Source of the DNA: Paenibacillus piri
GTDB taxonomy: Bacteria; Bacillota; Bacilli; Paenibacillales; NBRC-103111
DNA: 64,000 bases
Reading direction: 5' to 3'
Assembly: GCF_004354045.1 (NCBI RefSeq)
Contig: NZ_SMRT01000007.1
Location: forward strand, 62,001-126,000
Of this stretch, positions 58,944 to 64,000 are shown in pieces (the stretch's first letter is position 1; each line of letters opens with the position of its first letter). The notes beneath the pieces are model-generated. The model did no database searches, had not been told where the DNA came from, and was given only the letters and a program-made list of their open reading frames with translations. The position numbers were made by a program, and so were the translations under genes.

Positions 58944-60708
58944 GGCTTCCTCCTCCTTCCAGCATCGGGATCGTAAAGGAAACACGCGTTCCGGCGTGCG
59001 GCTTGCTATCAATCACCAGGCCTGCGTCGGGCCCATAGTGCAGCTTTAGACGTTCATTGACATTTCTTAATCCATAGCTGGCGGTATCCGGGAAACTCTG
59101 CTCGTCCTCACGCTCCTGCAAGCTGTTTCTGATCGCGGCAAGCTGTTCCTCCGACATTCCAATGCCGTCATCCAGCACCAGGAAGCTCATCCGATCGCCT
59201 TTGGGCTCCACGTACACGGCAATCATACCTTTGCCGTCTTTTTTCTGAACACCGTGAATCATCGCATTTTCCACCAACGGCTGGAGCAGCAGCTTCAACA
59301 TTAATTTATCGTGCAGCTCCGGGTCGACGACAATGTCCACGTCGAATTTATCGGGAAAACGGATCGACTGGACCTGAGCATAGTTTTTAATATGTGCCAG
59401 CTCCTGATGTACGGGGCAAAATTCTTTCCCTTTATTCAGGCTGAACCGCAAAAAATCGCTTAACGCCCCGACCATATCGGCAATCCGCTTCTCTTCCGTC
59501 AACAAAGCGATCCAATGAATCGAAGAAAGCGTGTTGTACAAAAAATGGGGGTTGATCTGCGCCTGCAGCGCCCGCATGTCGGCCTCCTTCTTCCTGACCT
59601 CGTTGCGGATGACCTGCTGCTTCAGCTTCTCGATATGCGAGCCGAGCATATTATAGCTTTCCGCCAGCTTCCCTATTTCGTCGGAGGTTCCGGTCGAGTA
59701 ATGCGGCAGCGGCTTTTCCGGGTCGACCTTGGACAACAGCCGCGCCAGCGCGCGCAGCGGGTTCGTCACCCGGTAAACGACGAAAAACACAATCCCTACT
59801 GTCGCAAGGATCGAGACCAGGACAGCAATGGCTGTGAGCTGTAAAATATACCGGTTTTGCGCGCTGTACAGCTCGAATGGAATAACCCCGACGAGCGACC
59901 AGCCGACGAGCGGTTCGTTATAATATAGCATCGATTTTTTATCGTCGCTTTTCGTCCCGTATGTTGTCGTCCCGAATTCGTTCCGTGTCATATTTGCCAA
60001 CGCGCCGGGATACAACGCTTCAAACGATTGGCCGAGCCATTTGCTGTCGGTTGCCGACACGACATTGCCCTTTTCGTTCAGCAAGGCTACCTCGCCCCGG
60101 CCGTCTCCCAGCTTCGGCTGGGACCAATAACGGGAAATCGCACGCTCATTCACCGAGATGGAAAGCCAGCCCATCGTTTGGTAATTGTTGACGCTGCGAA
60201 GCGGACGAATAAAAGAGAGCACATTCGCCATCCCGTTATACGCATCCACCGTGTACAATTCGGTCCACAGCTTCGCCTTCACATCGCGAATACGGACGAG
60301 GTTGTCCAGATTCGAGCTGTAAATCGTTGCCGTCGATAATACCGGATTGTCATTCGCCGGGTAAATCGTAACGTTCGAAATATAGTCCTTGGAGCTGACC
60401 AAATTGGCCATAAGAGCTATGATCCGTGTCTGATCGGCCACATTTGAATCCGCGCGGCTTACGTACTGTTGGATATCGCCATGTCCGATCAATGTGATCG
60501 ACAAATTTTCGACGTCCTGAAGGATAAAGCGGAGGTTGGCATCCATTTGCCGCAGCGTATCGATGCCCCCTTGCTCCATCTTCGCTTCCGTCAGATTGGA
60601 TGAGATCCTATACGCAAAACCCCCGAGGAATACCAAGGGGATCAGCGTAGTTACAAGCATGATGAAAGACAGCTTCCGTCCAAGGGAAAGTCCCATCCAT
60701 CGCCACAT
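58921..60708 (-). CDS. YesM-type sensor histidine kinase
   Basis: The 595-residue protein has two membrane helices (LSFIMLVTTLIPLVFLGGFAY and LTAIAVLVSILATVGIVFFVVY) around an extracellular sensor domain, a HAMP domain (RVTNPLRALARLLSKVDPEK), the His_kinase motif with phospho-His in QINPHFLYNTLSSI, and a HATPase domain (PLVENAMIHGV, DDGIGM, YGLRNVNERL). It should sense an oligosaccharide or the loaded binding protein and phosphorylate the YesN-like regulator. GGAGGATGG precedes the ATG, 32 bases after the permease gene. Confidence 0.92.
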   Translation of the reverse strand: MWRWMGLSLGRKLSFIMLVTTLIPLVFLGGFAYRISSNLTEAKMEQGGIDTLRQMDANLRFILQDVENLSITLIGHGDIQQYVSRADSNVADQTRIIALMANLVSSKDYISNVTIYPANDNPVLSTATIYSSNLDNLVRIRDVKAKLWTELYTVDAYNGMANVLSFIRPLRSVNNYQTMGWLSISVNERAISRYWSQPKLGDGRGEVALLNEKGNVVSATDSKWLGQSFEALYPGALANMTRNEFGTTTYGTKSDDKKSMLYYNEPLVGWSLVGVIPFELYSAQNRYILQLTAIAVLVSILATVGIVFFVVYRVTNPLRALARLLSKVDPEKPLPHYSTGTSDEIGKLAESYNMLGSHIEKLKQQVIRNEVRKKEADMRALQAQINPHFLYNTLSSIHWIALLTEEKRIADMVGALSDFLRFSLNKGKEFCPVHQELAHIKNYAQVQSIRFPDKFDVDIVVDPELHDKLMLKLLLQPLVENAMIHGVQKKDGKGMIAVYVEPKGDRMSFLVLDDGIGMSEEQLAAIRNSLQEREDEQSFPDTASYGLRNVNERLKLHYGPDAGLVIDSKPHAGTRVSFTIPMLEGGGSHENHDRR

Positions 60709-60740
60709 CGAAAACCATCCTCCATTGCTTGCAAGTCTTT

Positions 60741-61622
60741 TTACCCTTTCACCGCTCCCGCGGTCATCCCTTTCATTACCTGTTCCTGGAAAGCCAAATA
60801 TACGACTATCGTAGGAATAACCGCAATCGTCATAGCGGCCAATGTCAAGCCGTAATCCGTCTGATAGCCGTCCGCAAATGTCGCGATGGCAAGCGGGAGC
60901 GTTTTTAAGGTCGACTTGCTAATAAACACCAAGGCAAACGAAAAATCATTCCATGAATGCAAAAAGCTCAATATGGTGACCGTTGACAGCGCAGGCAGCG
61001 AAATCGGAAGCATGATGCGCCAAAATACGCCCCAAAGCCCGGTCCCGTCAATAAACGCCGCCTCCTCAATCTCCTTCGGCACCGACGTTAAATAGGCGGT
61101 CAGCACGAAAATCGCCGTAGGCAAAGCAAAGGCCGTATAAGGGAGAATCAATGCCCAGTACGTATTCAGTATGGACATTTGCTTCATCAAAATAAACAAC
61201 GGCACCAGCGTACTATGAATGGGAATAAGCATTCCGACAACGAAGAAGCCCAGCACCCAGCCCTTGAACCTGAATCTCAAACGCGCAATGACAAACGATG
61301 CCAACGCCGAAATAAATAATGTAAAAACAAGAGATACGATGGACACGATAACGGAATTTGAGAAAGCAATTCCCATTTTCGAAGATTTCCAGGCCCGGAC
61401 AAAGTTATCCAGCTGCCAAACCTCCGGAAGACCGAACGGACTGTTCATAAACTCGAGATTCGTTTTAAATGCGCTGACCACAAGCCAGAACAACGGATAT
61501 AACGTGAGCAGACCGTAAACCGTCAGCAGCGTCCAAAAAATCGCGCTTTTCCATTTCTTTGCCGCTCCGCTCCCGGATTTAGACGGGGACACCGATGTTT
61601 TCTGTACCATTACGCTGCTCAT
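60741..61622 (-). CDS. CUT1 sugar ABC permease, MalG type
   Basis: The 293-residue protein has six membrane helices and the inner-membrane EAA loop (EEAAFIDGTGLWGVFWRIMLPISLP) that docks the ATPase. The start at 61622 overlaps the stop of the upstream permease (TAATG), which favours it over the longer form at 61676. With the other permease and the binding protein it imports a mannoside-type sugar. No ATPase gene is present; a shared MsmX-like ATPase is expected. Confidence 0.9.
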   Translation of the reverse strand: MSSVMVQKTSVSPSKSGSGAAKKWKSAIFWTLLTVYGLLTLYPLFWLVVSAFKTNLEFMNSPFGLPEVWQLDNFVRAWKSSKMGIAFSNSVIVSIVSLVFTLFISALASFVIARLRFRFKGWVLGFFVVGMLIPIHSTLVPLFILMKQMSILNTYWALILPYTAFALPTAIFVLTAYLTSVPKEIEEAAFIDGTGLWGVFWRIMLPISLPALSTVTILSFLHSWNDFSFALVFISKSTLKTLPLAIATFADGYQTDYGLTLAAMTIAVIPTIVVYLAFQEQVMKGMTAGAVKG

Positions 61623-62524
61623 TAGGCGTGCCCTCCTCCTTTTGCTTCCTGTTTCGATTTGCGGCTTGTCAGCCATTGGCTGGTACCGATAAAGAGCAGG
61701 CTGATCAAAATAATGGACGTCGAAATCGCGCTTCCGTATCCGTAACGGTACGATGAAAAGGTGGAGTTGTACATATACGTTGCCAACAGCTCGGTCGAAT
61801 GTGCCGGACCGCCCTTGGTCATGACGTACACCAGGTCAAATGATTTCAGACTGCCCGATATACATAAAATGATCGCAACCTGCACCGTGCTCCAGATCAT
61901 CGGCAATGTAATCGAAACGAGCTTTCTCGCGCCGCTGGCGCCGTCGATCAATGCCGCATCGTGAATTTCCCCCGGAATGTTTTGAAGCGCCGAAATAAAT
62001 ATAATCAGATATAAGCCGACAAAGCTCCACAAGAGCGGAGGAATCAGCGAAAAGATCGCGATCTTATCGTCCGACAGCCACTGCAGCTTCCAGCTTCCCA
62101 AACCTAGAGCATCCAATAAAAAGTTTAAAATACCGATTTGCGGATGGTAAATGTACTGCCAGATCATCCCGATAATGACCGAGGACAGCACCATCGGCAT
62201 AAAAATCGCGGAGCGCAAAAACCGCTGGAGCCAATTGCTTTTATACAGCACGATAGCAAGCACCAAGGCCAACGGAACTTGTCCAAGCACAGAAGCCAAG
62301 ACAAAAATAACGTTGTTTTTCAATGCTCTCCAAAATACCGGGTCGTTTATGACCTCCAAATAGTTTTTCAAGCCTATAAATTTCGCTTCGCCGATTCCCT
62401 TCCAATCAAAAAAACCGTAGTAGGCGGACCAGATGACGGGCACGAATACGAACAAGGTATAGATCACCACAGCCGGAAGCAGGCCAAAGATAACGAACCG
62501 GCGCACATTCAATGTATTTATCAT
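61622..62524 (-). CDS. CUT1 sugar ABC permease, MalF type
   Basis: The 300-residue protein has six membrane helices (VIFGLLPAVVIYTLFVFVPVIWSAYYGF first) and an EAA loop (EIHDAALIDGASGARKLVSITLPMIW). It pairs with the MalG-type permease. It follows the binding-protein gene after 69 bases that contain a stable hairpin. Confidence 0.9.
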   Translation of the reverse strand: MINTLNVRRFVIFGLLPAVVIYTLFVFVPVIWSAYYGFFDWKGIGEAKFIGLKNYLEVINDPVFWRALKNNVIFVLASVLGQVPLALVLAIVLYKSNWLQRFLRSAIFMPMVLSSVIIGMIWQYIYHPQIGILNFLLDALGLGSWKLQWLSDDKIAIFSLIPPLLWSFVGLYLIIFISALQNIPGEIHDAALIDGASGARKLVSITLPMIWSTVQVAIILCISGSLKSFDLVYVMTKGGPAHSTELLATYMYNSTFSSYRYGYGSAISTSIILISLLFIGTSQWLTSRKSKQEAKGGGHA

Positions 62525-62549
62525 AATCTCACTTCCTTTTCAACTAATC

Positions 62550-62571
62550 AGCCCTCCTTGGAGGGAGGGCT
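62550..62571 (-). promoter_or_regulatory. Intercistronic hairpin between binding-protein and permease genes
   Basis: AGCCCTCC (62550-62557) and GGAGGGCT (62564-62571) form an eight-base stem without a T-run. Such hairpins after a binding-protein gene protect its mRNA or lower downstream expression. Confidence 0.65.
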
Positions 62572-62593
62572 GGCTGGATCGGGATGACCCGGT

Positions 62594-63919
62594 TTATTTA
62601 CCGATTGCACCCGCCTGTGCGTCTTGAATTTTTTTGGCAATCGCTTCAGGGTTGCCGCCCATCAGAAGCTCTTGCAGCCCGTTGTTGACTACTTCGACTG
62701 CAGCCGAGCTCAGCTTGGAATCATATACCGGTGTAATTTTCACATTCTTCATCAGCTCGTTCAGCTCAATGAACAGCGGATGGGCTTTGGACTTATCAAT
62801 ATCGATTTTATAGCTGACCAATGTGCTGCTGTCGAGCGTCGCTTTTTGTCCTTCGGGACCGGACAATGCGTAGAGCAGCTCCATCGCCGCATCTTTTTGC
62901 GCGCCGGCTACTTTTTTGCTGATTCCCATTCCCGTACCTACGACACCCGCAGTCGTTTGCGGCTCGCCTTTACCTCCGTCAACCGGGGGCAGTATGGAAA
63001 TATGCGTCGTACCGAGAATTTGTTCAGGCGCGGTTTTCACCAGGTTCGCCATCGCCCAGCCGCCATCGATAATCATGGCCGCTTTGCCTTGCGTGTAAAG
63101 CTGTATCATCTGGTTTTCGTCAATGCTGTTGAAGCCGTCCTGGAACGCTTTCGATTTGCCCAAATCCTGAAGCACGGTCAACGCTTTGACGAACTCGGGA
63201 TCCGTGAATTTGGCCCCGTCCTGCGCCGCAGCCTTCAAGAACCAATCGGTGCCGGTAACACGATCGCCAATCGTACTGAAGATAGTGGATTGCGCAACCC
63301 AGTTCGCTTTGTTGCCGAGGGCAACCGGGATAACATTGTTTTTGTTGAACGTATCGATCGCCGTTTTCAGCTCGTCCCATGTTTTCGGCACTTTCACGTT
63401 GTATTTATCGAAAATCGCCTGATTGTAATAAATGAACGAGGTCGGCGCCAAATTCATTGGCACGGAATATGTTTTACCGTCCACGGTGAAGCCGTCCAAC
63501 GCGTTCGGAATAAAGTTGTTTTTCCACTCCGGCTTGCTGTTCAAAAATTCATCGACCGGCTGAAGCAGCTTGCCGTTTACGAATTCCTTCGTCATCGCGT
63601 CCGGCCACATGACGAACATGTCCGGCATTTCATCGGCTGCGGCTACGGTGCGCAGCCGGGTTTTCAAGCCGTCCGTCGGAAGACCCTCGACTTCAAGCGT
63701 CACTTCCGGATGGGCAGCCTGGAAGTCGTCCAAAATTTTTCTCATCGCAATCGCTTTCGCATCCTGGCCTGTCCAGTTATGCCATACGGAAAGCTTCACT
63801 TTATCTTTCGAGCCGCCTGCGGCCGTTCCTTTATCATCGGCCTGTTGGCCGCTTCCGCAGCCCGCAAGCATAGTCGCAGCAGCTACCATCGCTAAACTTG
63901 CTTTCGTTATTTTTTTCAT
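62594..63919 (-). CDS. Sugar ABC transporter solute-binding protein (family 1), lipoprotein
   Basis: The 441-residue lipoprotein (lipobox ATMLAGC) has the family 1 fold: KLSVWHNWTGQDAKAIAMRKILDDF, PDMFVMWPDAMTKEFVNGKLLQPVDEF and GKAAMIIDGGWAMANLVK. It binds the substrate outside and delivers it to the two permeases. It is the first gene of the operon that ends with beta-mannosidase, so mannosides are the likely ligand. AGGGGAGAG precedes the ATG. Confidence 0.9.
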   Translation of the reverse strand: MKKITKASLAMVAAATMLAGCGSGQQADDKGTAAGGSKDKVKLSVWHNWTGQDAKAIAMRKILDDFQAAHPEVTLEVEGLPTDGLKTRLRTVAAADEMPDMFVMWPDAMTKEFVNGKLLQPVDEFLNSKPEWKNNFIPNALDGFTVDGKTYSVPMNLAPTSFIYYNQAIFDKYNVKVPKTWDELKTAIDTFNKNNVIPVALGNKANWVAQSTIFSTIGDRVTGTDWFLKAAAQDGAKFTDPEFVKALTVLQDLGKSKAFQDGFNSIDENQMIQLYTQGKAAMIIDGGWAMANLVKTAPEQILGTTHISILPPVDGGKGEPQTTAGVVGTGMGISKKVAGAQKDAAMELLYALSGPEGQKATLDSSTLVSYKIDIDKSKAHPLFIELNELMKNVKITPVYDSKLSSAAVEVVNNGLQELLMGGNPEAIAKKIQDAQAGAIGK

Positions 63920-63951
63920 ACTGATTACTCTCCCCTTTCGTTTCTATCCCC

Positions 63952-63980
63952 ATTCTATAAGTATCCATTCTTTTCAGTAA
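63952..63980 (-). promoter_or_regulatory. Probable promoter of the mannoside operon
   Basis: On the minus strand TTACTG (63975-63980), 17 bases, TAGAAT (63952-63957), 32 bases before the ATG. No cre-like site is seen within the window end. Confidence 0.55.
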
Positions 63981-64000
63981 GGGGAATTTCATAAGGAGCA

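Noticed and set aside
62624-63895. Long plus-strand open frame opposite the solute-binding protein gene
   Set aside because: The minus strand encodes a complete lipoprotein with signal sequence and ribosome site; the plus frame has neither.

Overview
The window is a piece of a Gram-positive, spore-former-type Bacillota chromosome, most likely Paenibacillus or a close relative. The evidence is the asnS-dnaD pair, a Bacillus-type Fnr with a C-terminal cysteine cluster, a KinB-like orphan kinase, a DUF1811/YfhH protein, YesM/YesN-type sugar two-component genes, CUT1 transporters without their own ATPase, and AGGAGG-type ribosome sites with frequent TTG/GTG starts. The species call is inference; no search was run.

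Layout. 1-7.4 kb: the 3' part of a GGDEF-histidine kinase, a divergent PAP2 protein, a secreted HExxH protein, a sugar isomerase, a degenerate MobA-like protein, and fnr behind an apparent FNR-activated promoter. 7.6-14.1 kb: a 6.4-kb integrative element in the 3' end of a tRNA-Val gene, bounded by a 78-bp exact direct repeat. It carries integrase, excisionase, a Rep_trans/MobT-type relaxase or Rep, a candidate oriT, an XRE/S24-fold repressor with five operator-like sites, and a two-gene cargo of an OLD/RecF-like ATPase and a TOPRIM protein that resembles PARIS-type phage defence. 14.2-28.4 kb: housekeeping and small genes, four tRNAs, a KinB-like kinase, a Q/N-rich protein, an MFS pump, an acyltransferase, pirin, and an ECF sigma/anti-sigma pair beside a secreted cupredoxin protein.

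28.5-45.3 kb: two adjacent export clusters on the minus strand. The first is a GbsR/MarR-like regulator, an RND pump, a lipoprotein adaptor and a secreted protein of unknown family. The second is a MacAB-like ABC system (ATPase, adaptor, FtsX-type permease, second ATPase with a C-terminal AbrB-like tail) followed by an extracellular solute-binding protein and a secreted protein. The two secreted proteins look like paralogues, so both clusters may use the same kind of extracellular partner. This arrangement is the strongest candidate for an undescribed system.

45.6-51.6 kb: two GC-rich ankyrin-repeat genes (one fused to a ribbon-helix-helix-like domain), dnaD, asnS, ackA and a 3-hydroxyacyl-CoA dehydrogenase. 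51.8-64 kb: a mannoside-type utilisation locus: solute-binding protein, two permeases, YesM-like kinase, YesN-like regulator and GH2 beta-mannosidase in one apparent operon, followed by an AraC regulator divergent from a sugar isomerase and a Gfo/Idh/MocA oxidoreductase.

A two-part inverted-repeat element occurs three times (about 3.3, 20.1 and 25.0 kb). Each copy lies immediately downstream of a Rho-independent terminator, and its stem sequences differ between copies but stay complementary. No insertion sequence, CRISPR array, rRNA or T-box was seen.
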